In this document: in pieces, positions 26,431 through 33,758 of the stretch | Layout of the letters: the number at the start of each line of letters is the position of its first letter | Position numbering within the stretch: the first letter of the stretch is position 1 | From: Salipiger thiooxidans | GTDB taxonomy: Bacteria > Pseudomonadota > Alphaproteobacteria > Rhodobacterales > Rhodobacteraceae | Assembly (NCBI RefSeq): GCF_900102075.1 | Contig: NZ_FNAV01000014.1 | Coordinates: forward strand, 62,001-126,000 | Reading direction: 5' to 3' | Length of the DNA: 64,000 nucleotides | Position numbers and translations under genes: made by a program | The notes under the pieces: model-generated | What the model was told of the DNA's origin: nothing | Seen by the model: only the letters and a program-made list of their open reading frames with translations | Database searches by the model: none

Positions 26431-27633
26431 ATGGATACGACAACCGAGATTTCCGAATCCAATTCGATCGCGGCCTTCATCGCCGCAAACGCGACCCGGC
26501 TTTCGGAGGCGCTCAATCATCATATGCGCAACAGCTTTCAGCCCGAAAGCCGAAAGACGCTGCGCAAGTTTCATCCGGCCGAGGTCTCGGAGCTGACCGG
26601 CATCAGCATGTCGAACCTCCGCACCCGGCACCAGGACGGAGACTTCCCCGAGGTCGAGACCGACTCCCGCGGGCGAAGGCTCTATTCCGCCGAGGAAATC
26701 GAGCAGATCCGCCACGTCATGGCCCGCACCGGCCGCAACGGCGACGCCTATCTTCCCGGTCGGCGCGAGGACGACAAGCTGCAGATCATCTCGATCGTCA
26801 ACTTCAAGGGCGGCTCGAGCAAGACCACCACCGCGATCCACCTCGCGCAACGCTATGCGCTGCGCGGTTATCGCGTTCTGGCCATCGACATGGACCCGCA
26901 GGCGAGCCTCACCACCATGTTCGGCTACCGACCCGAGATCGAATTCGCCGAAAGCGGTACGGTCTACGACGCACTGCGTTACGAGGACCCGGCACCGTTG
27001 AGCCAGGTGGTGCGGAAGACCTACTTCCACAACCTTGACCTTGCGCCAGCGGGCCTCCTGCTCTCGGAATACGAGACCGAGACCGCCTATGCGCTGCAGC
27101 ACAAGATCGACCCGCCCTTCACCCAGCGGTTGGCCATCGCCCTGGACGAGATCGAGGACCGCTACGACCTCGTGATCATCGACTGCCCGCCGCAACTGGG
27201 CTTCACCACGATGACCGCCCTTCTGGCGTCGACGGGGCTTCTGATCACGGTTGTGCCCAGCATGCTCGACGTGGCATCCATGGCGCAATTCCTTGAAATG
27301 GCAGGAGAAACTGTCCGCACGCTGGAAGAGGCGACCGGCCCCATCGACTGGAACTTTCTGAAGTTCCTGGTGGCCCGCTACGAGCCCACGGACGTGCCAC
27401 AGTCGCAGATGGCAGGCTTCCTGCGGTCGATCCTGCTTGACCAGGTGCTGACCACGCCGATGCTGAAATCCACCGCGATCTCGGATGCCGGCATGACCCA
27501 GCAGACGATCTACGAGCTCGATCCCGGGCAGGTGGTGAAGAAGACGCTCGACCGGATCATGGAAAGCGTCAACGGCGTCGCCGACGAATTCGAGAAGACG
27601 ATCCAGCAGGCTTGGGGACGGGAGGTCGACTGA
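26431..27633 (+). CDS. repA: RepA, ParA-like partition ATPase of a repABC plasmid
   Basis: The 400-residue protein has an N-terminal helix-turn-helix region (FHPAEVSELTGISMSNLRTRHQDGDFP split about 48-74) and a ParA ATPase domain with the deviant Walker A FKGGSSKTT (125-133), the DMDPQASLT motif and VIIDCPPQLG. It drives segregation with RepB and represses the repABC promoter. The stop overlaps the repB start (TGATGG). The order and spacing of repA, repB and repC are those of the standard repABC cassette. Confidence 0.93.
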   Translation: MDTTTEISESNSIAAFIAANATRLSEALNHHMRNSFQPESRKTLRKFHPAEVSELTGISMSNLRTRHQDGDFPEVETDSRGRRLYSAEEIEQIRHVMARTGRNGDAYLPGRREDDKLQIISIVNFKGGSSKTTTAIHLAQRYALRGYRVLAIDMDPQASLTTMFGYRPEIEFAESGTVYDALRYEDPAPLSQVVRKTYFHNLDLAPAGLLLSEYETETAYALQHKIDPPFTQRLAIALDEIEDRYDLVIIDCPPQLGFTTMTALLASTGLLITVVPSMLDVASMAQFLEMAGETVRTLEEATGPIDWNFLKFLVARYEPTDVPQSQMAGFLRSILLDQVLTTPMLKSTAISDAGMTQQTIYELDPGQVVKKTLDRIMESVNGVADEFEKTIQQAWGREVD

Positions 27634-28610
27634 TGGCACGCAGGAACCTGTTCCAGCCCCCTCCCCTGCCCTCCGCCTCGGCGCCGGAACCTGCGCCGGC
27701 CGAGAGCAAGCCGCGCTTCCCTAACACCGGCGCAATGAGCGGCGTGAAGTCGACGCTCAAGGACCTGTCGAGCAACGCCGTGCGCGAGATCGCCGTCGAG
27801 ACCATCGAGGAAGGCGGCCCCAAGGACCGGCTGGCCTTCTCGGACGCGGACGTGGCGCAGCTGGCGGAGAGCATCCGGCAGCACGGCCAGCAGGTGCCCA
27901 TCATGGTGCGCCCGATCACCGAGAAGCCGGGCTACTACCGCGTGGTCTACGGCCGCCGGCGCCTGCGGGCGCTGCGCACCCTCCGCATCCCCGCCAAGGC
28001 ATTGGTACGCTCGCTCAGCGACGAGGAGGCGATCCTTGCGCAGGGCCAGGAGAACTCGCAGCGGCTCGACCCGAGCTTCATCGAGAAGGCGCTTTTCGCC
28101 GCCGAACTCAGCGACAGCGGCTACGAGCCCGCAGTGATCCTCGACGCGCTCGCCATCGACCGGCCGATGCTGTCGCGCATGACCAAGGTGGCGCGCACCA
28201 TTCCCGAGGCAGTGGTGCAGCTCATTGGTTCGGCGCATGGCATCGGGCGCCGGCGCTGGGAAGAGCTCGCCGACAAGGTGCGCGGCCATGACGTCGATCT
28301 GAAGCAGGTCGCGGATGGGGCGGACCTTGGCGCGGTAGCGACCTCGGACGACCGCTTCGCGCGGGTGAGCGATGCCGTGACCGCGCTGCTGTCTGCAGTG
28401 CCCGAGGCCAAGACGCCCCCCTACCCTGCCCGCGCGTTCCGCCATCGTGACGGAACGCCGCTGGCCGAGGTCAAGGAAACCGCGCGCGCATTGACTTTGA
28501 AGGTGTCCAAGAGCGATCAGCCCGACTTTGCCCGCTGGCTGCGGGACAATGCGGAAGCCGAGCTGACGCGTCTCTACGAGGCATGGCGGTCGGACAAGAC
28601 GTCCGGCTGA
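27633..28610 (+). CDS. repB: RepB, ParB-like centromere-binding protein
   Basis: The 325-residue protein has a ParB N-terminal domain with VAQLAESIRQHGQQVPIMVRP and GRRRLRALR, then a DNA-binding helix-turn-helix (AVILDALAIDRPMLSRMTKVARTIP, near 170-195) and a C-terminal dimerisation region. It should bind parS; the repeated TGTCCGCGGACA palindromes at 28905, 29963 and 30443 are the best candidates. Translation is coupled to repA by overlapping stop and start. Confidence 0.92.
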   Translation: MARRNLFQPPPLPSASAPEPAPAESKPRFPNTGAMSGVKSTLKDLSSNAVREIAVETIEEGGPKDRLAFSDADVAQLAESIRQHGQQVPIMVRPITEKPGYYRVVYGRRRLRALRTLRIPAKALVRSLSDEEAILAQGQENSQRLDPSFIEKALFAAELSDSGYEPAVILDALAIDRPMLSRMTKVARTIPEAVVQLIGSAHGIGRRRWEELADKVRGHDVDLKQVADGADLGAVATSDDRFARVSDAVTALLSAVPEAKTPPYPARAFRHRDGTPLAEVKETARALTLKVSKSDQPDFARWLRDNAEAELTRLYEAWRSDKTSG

Positions 28611-28659
28611 CCCGACAACGAGCAGAAACCACAACAGACAGGAGCACGACCAGCAGCCC

Positions 28660-28714
28660 GAAAAAGAGAGAGCCCCCCAAGGTCACCCCCGGAGAGCCCA
28701 ATCTGTGCTTAGCA
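28660..28714 (-). ncRNA. candidate antisense RNA (ctRNA) controlling repC
   Basis: In repABC plasmids a short antisense RNA lies between repB and repC on the opposite strand. Here the minus strand shows TTGACT (28748-28743), a 16-bp spacer and TAAATC (28726-28721) as a promoter. A transcript from about 28714 would reach CTCTCTCTTTTT at about 28670-28660. A clear terminator stem was not found, so ends are estimates. Confidence 0.45.
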
Positions 28715-28751
28715 CCCTCAGATTTACCAGCTTCTCCCACACAGTCAACAA

Positions 28752-28801
28752 CAACCGAATCGGTTGAACGAAGAATTGCGGCCTTTTCACTGAAAAAGCC
28801 G
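28752..28801 (+). promoter_or_regulatory. repC leader hairpins (S-element candidate)
   Basis: Two hairpins sit between the ctRNA promoter and repC. CAACCG-AAT-CGGTTG is perfect at 28752-28766. CGGCcTTTT...AAAAGCCG spans 28779-28801 with one bulge. In repABC systems such a leader structure hides the repC start when the antisense RNA is bound. The role is inferred from position. Confidence 0.5.
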
Positions 28802-28856
28802 TGAGCGCTTCGTCGTGCGGTGGGGACTTTCCCGATCAGGTTGCCGTGACAGGCAC

Positions 28857-29951
28857 ATGACATTCATTCAGGCATCCGCGCCCACCGGGCAGCGGAGTGT
28901 TTCCCCGTTGTCCGCGGACAACGGCTACCCGGACCGTCACATCGTGATGGAGACGCTGCGAACGGCTGCGCCGCTCCTGGGGCTTCGCGCCCCGGTGCTC
29001 GCGACACTGGACGCCCTGCTCTCCTGCCTCCCCCCGAAGCGGACGCACCACACAGTCTTCGCCTCGAACGCGACGCTGACGTTCCGGCGCAACGGCATCT
29101 CGGATCGAACCCTGCGGCGGCACGTGGCGCTCCTGCAGGACGCCGGTCTGCTGACGCGCCACGACAGCCCCAACCGCAAGCGCTACTCCCGTCACAACCG
29201 CGAAGACGGCATGGCTCTGCGCTTCGGCTTCGACCTCACCCCGCTCTTTCGGCGCATGACCGAGCTCGTACGTGTCGCCTGTGACGCCCGAACCCTGCAG
29301 GAGCGCATAGCCTACCTCACCTGCAAGATCCGCGCCGCCGCCAACGACCTTCTGATGTCCGACCCAAAGCACGAGGCCGCAGCCCTTGCTCGTGCCGCCC
29401 TGCGTCGGAAGCTCACGGTCTCGGAGTGCGAAGCCTTGCTCGAGGGGCTCGAACAGACCCCCGCCGAGGGGGCATCGGATCCCGGTGAGACGATGGATAT
29501 GACCGGCAGAAACGGCCAAAATGTCCGGCACCATCAGAACTCAACAAAAGAAAATATTGATAGAACCGCAGAGACCAGCACGCAGCCCTCGCGACAGGAC
29601 ACCAGCCCTCCGGACCAAGGGAGAGAAATCCCGGTGAACGAGATCGTCCGGCTCTGCCCGGAGGCAGCGCAGTTCGAGCAGGCTCCGACAGAGACCGTTG
29701 GCGATGTGGTCGCCCATGCGAGGTTCCTTGCCCCGATGATGGGCATCGACGCCTGCAGCTATGATGCCGCCAGGTCCCGGCTTGGAGAGACCGGGGCCGC
29801 GTTGACGGTCTGGGGGCTGATGCAGATCCAGCACCGCATCCGTAAGCTCGGAGCTTATTTCCGCTCAATCACCAGCGGCGCCAGAAGCGACGGTTTCGAC
29901 CCCATCGGCCTGATCCTGTCTCTGGATCGCGAGCGCATACCCACGACCTGA
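28857..29951 (+). CDS. repC: RepC, replication initiator of the repABC plasmid
   Basis: The 364-residue protein has the RepC core: a winged-helix region with FASNATLTFRRNGISDRTLRRHVALLQDAGLLTRHDSPNRKRYSRH split over about 62-108, and a C-terminal region with AQFEQAP and GAYFRSIT. The central linker DNA near 29530-29570 is A/T-rich (encoding HHQNSTKENIDRT), which fits the known location of the origin inside repC. The start at 28857 is weakly supported by AGG; an earlier in-frame start at 28815 is possible. One candidate parS lies in its 5' end. Confidence 0.92.
   Translation: MTFIQASAPTGQRSVSPLSADNGYPDRHIVMETLRTAAPLLGLRAPVLATLDALLSCLPPKRTHHTVFASNATLTFRRNGISDRTLRRHVALLQDAGLLTRHDSPNRKRYSRHNREDGMALRFGFDLTPLFRRMTELVRVACDARTLQERIAYLTCKIRAAANDLLMSDPKHEAAALARAALRRKLTVSECEALLEGLEQTPAEGASDPGETMDMTGRNGQNVRHHQNSTKENIDRTAETSTQPSRQDTSPPDQGREIPVNEIVRLCPEAAQFEQAPTETVGDVVAHARFLAPMMGIDACSYDAARSRLGETGAALTVWGLMQIQHRIRKLGAYFRSITSGARSDGFDPIGLILSLDRERIPTT
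28905..28924. promoter_or_regulatory. candidate parS site 1
   Basis: CCGTTGTCCGCGGACAACGG is a perfect 20-bp palindrome inside the 5' end of repC. It shares TTGTCCGCGGACAA with site 2 and TGTCCGCGGACA with site 3. Confidence 0.65.
29530..29572 (+). other. A/T-rich tract inside repC, origin candidate
   Basis: A stretch rich in A and T (around AAAAGAAAATATTGAT) contrasts with the high GC of the whole window. repABC origins lie within repC at such a tract, so this is the likely oriV. No iterons were seen. Confidence 0.5.
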
Positions 29952-29962
29952 GGGGCGGACAT

Positions 29963-29976
29963 TGTCCGCGGACAAC
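29963..29976. promoter_or_regulatory. candidate parS site 2
   Basis: TTGTCCGCGGACAA is a perfect 14-bp palindrome 12 bp after repC. A half-site GTCCGG follows at about 29984. Confidence 0.65.
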
Positions 29977-30125
29977 ACGGCTTGTCCGGTCCTCCCGACA
30001 GCGCCGATGTTGCGACCTAGGGCTGTGTTCCGGGGGCCCACGCCATCCGGTAGACTTCCGGGAACACCAAACGAAGAGGGGCATGACATGCAGGCGCATC
30101 CGCATCTTTCGCCCGCAGTTCCGGG

Positions 30126-30776
30126 ATGACCGCGGCCATCGACATTGCCGGCGCCACGCTGCGCGCAGACGATCTGTCCCAGCTCCGTGCGCTGGTCGAG
30201 GCAGGCATTTCCACGAGCCTCCCGCGCCGCGTTCTGCTCGTCGCGGATTTCCGCCCCTCGATGCTGCAGGGTCGGAGCCGGGCCTTCCGCTCCGTCGCCG
30301 CGGCCGAAGCACTCACGGTGCTCGGCTGGCAGGTGTCCGAGGCCGGTGGCTCCGTCGGGCTGATGACGCTCGGGACCGGGGCGCCGGTTCGGGTGCCGCT
30401 GGACGCGGGAGCCGAGGGCATGCGGCAGGTGGTTTCGGGATTTGTCCGCGGACACGAAGCAGCCGCCGCTCATGCCACCGCCGGCTGCCTTGACGACGTG
30501 CCGCTCGACCGGCTGCTCTCGGATCTCGACCTGAGCGGGGACGAGATCCGCGCTGTCGTCATCGCCTCCGGCTTCGAGTTTCCCGGTGGAGGATGTGCCG
30601 CGCTGCTACAGGCGCTGTCCGCCAAACACCCCGTCCGGTTGGTCCATGTTACCGATGCCGCCGAGGCCGACGAAACAACGGGACAGGGCAGGGCGCTCGG
30701 ACTGCCAGTCGTGACGCTCGACGCCGGGCTTCTGCCCGAAGCCATGCCGTCCGTTCTCGCCGAAGTGTTCCGGTAA
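30126..30776 (+). CDS. DUF58/vWA-like protein encoded next to repABC
   Basis: The 216-residue protein has RVLLVADFRPSMLQGRSRAF (about 35-54), which mirrors the (V/L)D.S.SM....R.F motif of DUF58/vWA proteins, then AEALTVLGW and GGSVGLMTLG. Compared with full DUF58 proteins it is short and the DxSxS metal site reads DFRPS. Its gene contains a third copy of the parS-like palindrome. The function is unclear; it may be an accessory of plasmid maintenance or a MoxR-linked chaperone factor. Confidence 0.5.
   Translation: MTAAIDIAGATLRADDLSQLRALVEAGISTSLPRRVLLVADFRPSMLQGRSRAFRSVAAAEALTVLGWQVSEAGGSVGLMTLGTGAPVRVPLDAGAEGMRQVVSGFVRGHEAAAAHATAGCLDDVPLDRLLSDLDLSGDEIRAVVIASGFEFPGGGCAALLQALSAKHPVRLVHVTDAAEADETTGQGRALGLPVVTLDAGLLPEAMPSVLAEVFR
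30442..30455. promoter_or_regulatory. candidate parS site 3 (inside a gene)
   Basis: TTGTCCGCGGACAC carries the perfect 12-bp core TGTCCGCGGACA (30443-30454). One outer base differs from sites 1 and 2. Confidence 0.55.
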
Positions 30777-30860
30777 GCGGGCTTTTCCGACCCTGATGAC
30801 CCGCCAGAACGCCGAATTGACGACGTTCTGCCCGCCTAAGATGATCCCCAAGTCAAATAA

Positions 30861-30886
30861 GACCTCAGTTTGTCCATTATGAGGTC
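30861..30886. promoter_or_regulatory. inverted repeat upstream of gfa
   Basis: GACCTCA (30861-30867) and TGAGGTC (30880-30886) form a perfect 7-bp inverted repeat with a 12-nt spacer. It lies about 130 bp before gfa and 85 bp after the previous gene. It could be an operator for the FlhR-like regulator or a weak terminator. Confidence 0.4.
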
Positions 30887-31017
30887 GTTTCTCCCGCGAT
30901 GGACCCCAAACGCAGCCGATACTTACGGCTGCATTGCCAGAATCCTGCTCTGCCCGCACCCTTTGGCGCGAGAGCGCCTTGGGAAGGGCGCGTCTCTCAG
31001 GGAGGAGTGAAACGAAG

Positions 31018-31644
31018 ATGGGAATTCTAGGAAAGCTCTTTGGTGGCGATGAGGGAACCCCTCCGCCGTCCTATTCACATGTGAAAATTCACCCCCAGGT
31101 GGACAACGGCGTGGGTTCGGCCACGCCCGGTTTCTCGGGGGGAACACTGAAATGCAAGTGCGCGACCAATCCGGTCGTTGTCGTCGTGAGTGCGCAGACC
31201 GCGCATAACCATGTCTGCGGCTGCACCAAGTGCTGGAAACCCGACGGCGCGATCTTCAGCCAGATCGCGGTGGTCTCGCGCGACAAGGTCGAGGTGACCG
31301 AGAACGCGGACAAGCTCGAGATCGTTGACCCCAGCGCCGCCATCCAGCGCCACGCCTGCAAGGAGTGCGGCGTGCACATGTATGGCCGGATCGAGAATAC
31401 CGGCCATCCGTTCCACGGCCTCGACTTCGTGCACACCGAGCTCTCGACCCAGAAGGGATGGTCGCCGGCGGAATTCGCGGCCTTCGTCTCATCGATCATC
31501 GAGTCCGGTGTCGATCCCTCGCGCATGGACGAGATCCGCGGCCGGCTGCGGGCGCTTGGGCTCGAGCCCTACGACTGCCTTTCGCCGCCGCTGATGGACG
31601 CCATCGCGACGCACGTGGCCAAGACGAGTGGCGCGCTGAAGTGA
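31018..31644 (+). CDS. gfa: S-(hydroxymethyl)glutathione synthase (glutathione-dependent formaldehyde-activating enzyme)
   Basis: The 208-residue protein speeds the joining of formaldehyde and glutathione, the first step of the glutathione pathway completed by flhA and fghA downstream. The two zinc sites of the GFA family are visible: LKCKCATNP (Cys46, Cys48), HVCGCTKCW (67, 69, 72) and [11 protein letters not shown] (114, 117). The Shine-Dalgarno region is AGGGAGGAG (30999-31007), the perfect complement of part of the cuckoo-like RNA loop at 7435. The N-terminal 15 residues are longer than in Paracoccus Gfa. Confidence 0.95.
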   Translation: MGILGKLFGGDEGTPPPSYSHVKIHPQVDNGVGSATPGFSGGTLKCKCATNPVVVVVSAQTAHNHVCGCTKCWKPDGAIFSQIAVVSRDKVEVTENADKLEIVDPSAAIQRHACKECGVHMYGRIENTGHPFHGLDFVHTELSTQKGWSPAEFAAFVSSIIESGVDPSRMDEIRGRLRALGLEPYDCLSPPLMDAIATHVAKTSGALK

Positions 31645-31847
31645 CGCCGCGCGGGCATATCCGGCCCCGCCGGGGTCGCGCTTCGCGCCCCACCGAGTAG
31701 GGGGCGTGCGCGGCCAAACGCGATGCGGGATATGCTCGACGCACCATGTCCGGGGACAGGCCATGGGCCGGTCCGGCCCCGCGAAAAACTCGCCCGCCGG
31801 GCCGGACCGGAACAACACCGTTGCGCGAACGAAAATTTCTGCGTTAA

Positions 31848-31862
31848 CCTCCCGGAGGGAGG
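31848..31862 (+). promoter_or_regulatory. hairpin that covers the flhR Shine-Dalgarno sequence
   Basis: CCTCCC (31848-31853), a 3-nt loop and GGGAGG (31857-31862) form a perfect 6-bp hairpin. The right arm is the ribosome binding site of the response regulator gene that starts at 31871. The region also holds AGGGAGGA (31856-31863), complementary to the cuckoo-like RNA loops. Confidence 0.55.
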
Positions 31863-31870
31863 ACATTTCA

Positions 31871-32596
31871 ATGAAGGACATGAACGACGCCCCGTCGGTC
31901 GGCATGATCCGATCCGTCGTGATCGTTGACGATCATCCGCTCTACAGCGACGCCCTGGCCGCGGCGCTTCAGCTCGTGTTCGAGGGGGTGAAGGTTTCGA
32001 AGGCGCAGACTCTTGGCGCCGCGCTGGACCTGATCGAGTCGGGCGAACTTCCCGACCTCGTCATGTTCGACCTCAAGCTTCCGGACGTCTGCGGCATCTC
32101 GGGCTTCCAGCGTCTGCGGGCCGCGCTGCCCGATGCGCCCATCCTCGTCATCTCGTCGCTGACCTCGGTGCAGGTGGTGCAGGCCCTGATGGAGGAGGGG
32201 GCCGCCGGATTCCTGCCCAAGGACGCCTCGGCGCAGCTTCTGCGCGCCGCGCTGCAGGAGATCGCCTCGGGCCGGAAATACGTGCACTCAGGATACCAGA
32301 GCTGCCCCGTCGCCATGGGCCCCGAGGATCGCTTCGACGCCTCGCACCCGAAGCTGGCGGAACTCACGCCGCAGCAGAAGCGCATCATGAAACTGATTTG
32401 CGCAGGCAAGCCCAACAAACAGATCGCCTATGAGTTGTCCCTTGCCGAGGCGACGGTGAAGGCCCACATCACTGCGCTGCTGCGCCGTCTCGGGGTTCAG
32501 AACCGGACCCAGGCCGCGGTGCTGGTGGAGAGCGCGCAGCCCGCAACGGCCATCGGGTCGGGCGAGGCGGACGCGCAGGCCTTCCTGAGCCACTGA
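31871..32596 (+). CDS. flhR: FlhR-like LuxR-type response regulator of C1 metabolism
   Basis: The 241-residue protein has a receiver domain with the acidic pair DD at 20-21, phospho-acceptor Asp67 (VMFDLKLPD) and Lys in FLPKDAS, then a LuxR-type helix-turn-helix (AELTPQQKRIMKLICAGKPN and EATVKAHITALLRRLGVQNRTQA, about 165-225). In Paracoccus, FlhSR activates methanol and formaldehyde oxidation genes. Its place between gfa and a hybrid kinase gene supports the same role. The SD is covered by a hairpin. The name is by context and similarity. Confidence 0.8.
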   Translation: MKDMNDAPSVGMIRSVVIVDDHPLYSDALAAALQLVFEGVKVSKAQTLGAALDLIESGELPDLVMFDLKLPDVCGISGFQRLRAALPDAPILVISSLTSVQVVQALMEEGAAGFLPKDASAQLLRAALQEIASGRKYVHSGYQSCPVAMGPEDRFDASHPKLAELTPQQKRIMKLICAGKPNKQIAYELSLAEATVKAHITALLRRLGVQNRTQAAVLVESAQPATAIGSGEADAQAFLSH

Positions 32597-32600
32597 CGCC

Positions 32601-33758
32601 ATGATCCAGGACCGGACGCGCCCGCGCTTCGTGCAGATTGCCGTCTCGCGCGCGGCGGGCGCTGCCGCCGCGGTGGACGAGGCGCTGGCAGGCATCGACC
32701 TTGCCGAGGCGTGCTTCCTGCTGGCCTTCGTGCCCGAGGGGCTCAACCTTGGCCGCGTCGCCGAGGCGCTCGAGAGCGGGGCAGGGGGGGTGCCGGTCTT
32801 CGGCTGCACCACCGCGGGCACCATCACCACCGAGGGCTACGAGACCGAGGCGCTGCTGATCCTCGCCTTCCCGCGCGAGCACTTCCGCTGCGCCTCGATG
32901 CTCATCGAGCCGCTGAAGCCGATGACGATGAAATCCATCGCCGCCGACGTGCGCGCCCATGCGGCCCGCTTCAGGCGCACCGCAGGGTGGAACCGGCTGG
33001 CGCTGATCTTCGCCGACGGGCTCTCCAAGCAGGAGGACCTGCTGGTCGCCACGCTCGAGGCGGCGCTGGGGGAGGTGCCGGTGTTCGGTGGCTCCGCGGG
33101 CGACAACCTTGCCTTCCGCGAGACCTTTGTCCTGCACGAGGGCGGCTCTCACACCAACGCGGCGCTGCTGCTGCTGATCGAGACCGACCTCGGCTTCCAG
33201 GGGCTGGGGTTCGACCACTTCCTGCCCACCGGCTGCCAGGTGGTGGTGACCGAGGCGCTGCCGGACGAGCGGCTGGTGCTCGAGATCAACGGCGCGCCTG
33301 CCGCGCTGGAATATGCCCGGATCGTCGGTTGTCCGGTCGAGGATCTCTCGCCGCAGGTCTTCGCCGAGAACCCGATGCTGGTGCGGCAGAACATGAACTA
33401 CCACGTGCGCGCCATCCACGACGCTCCGGGGGCCCACGCGCTGAGCTTCCTCGGGGCCATCGACGACGGGCTGATCCTGACGCTCGGGCGGGGCAAGGAG
33501 ATCATCGAGACCCTGCGCTCGGAGCTCGACGTGCGCGGGCCGCATGACGAGGCGCCGGATTTCGTGCTGGGCTTCGACTGCGTGCTGCGCAAGCTCGAGA
33601 TCGAGCAGAAGCAGCTCTCGGGTCCGGTCAGCGAGATCTTCCGCGACCGCCGCGTCGTCGGTTTCAACACCTACGGCGAGCAGCATTGCGGCGTGCACGT
33701 GAACCAGACCTTCGTGGGCGTCGCCTTCTTCGACCCGGCGCAGAGGGAATTCGCATGA
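32601..33758 (+). CDS. FIST domain sensory protein
   Basis: The 385-residue protein has the FIST N-terminal domain (VFGCTTAGTITTEGY near 65-80; PVFGGSAGDNLAF near 155-167) and the C-terminal FIST part (GFDCVLRKLE, VVGFNTYGEQHCGVHVNQTF). FIST proteins are thought to bind small ligands such as amino acids. It lies 5 bp after flhR and overlaps the hybrid kinase start by 4 bp (ATGA), so it probably feeds a signal to that kinase. No signal peptide is present, so it is cytoplasmic. Confidence 0.88.
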   Translation: MIQDRTRPRFVQIAVSRAAGAAAAVDEALAGIDLAEACFLLAFVPEGLNLGRVAEALESGAGGVPVFGCTTAGTITTEGYETEALLILAFPREHFRCASMLIEPLKPMTMKSIAADVRAHAARFRRTAGWNRLALIFADGLSKQEDLLVATLEAALGEVPVFGGSAGDNLAFRETFVLHEGGSHTNAALLLLIETDLGFQGLGFDHFLPTGCQVVVTEALPDERLVLEINGAPAALEYARIVGCPVEDLSPQVFAENPMLVRQNMNYHVRAIHDAPGAHALSFLGAIDDGLILTLGRGKEIIETLRSELDVRGPHDEAPDFVLGFDCVLRKLEIEQKQLSGPVSEIFRDRRVVGFNTYGEQHCGVHVNQTFVGVAFFDPAQREFA

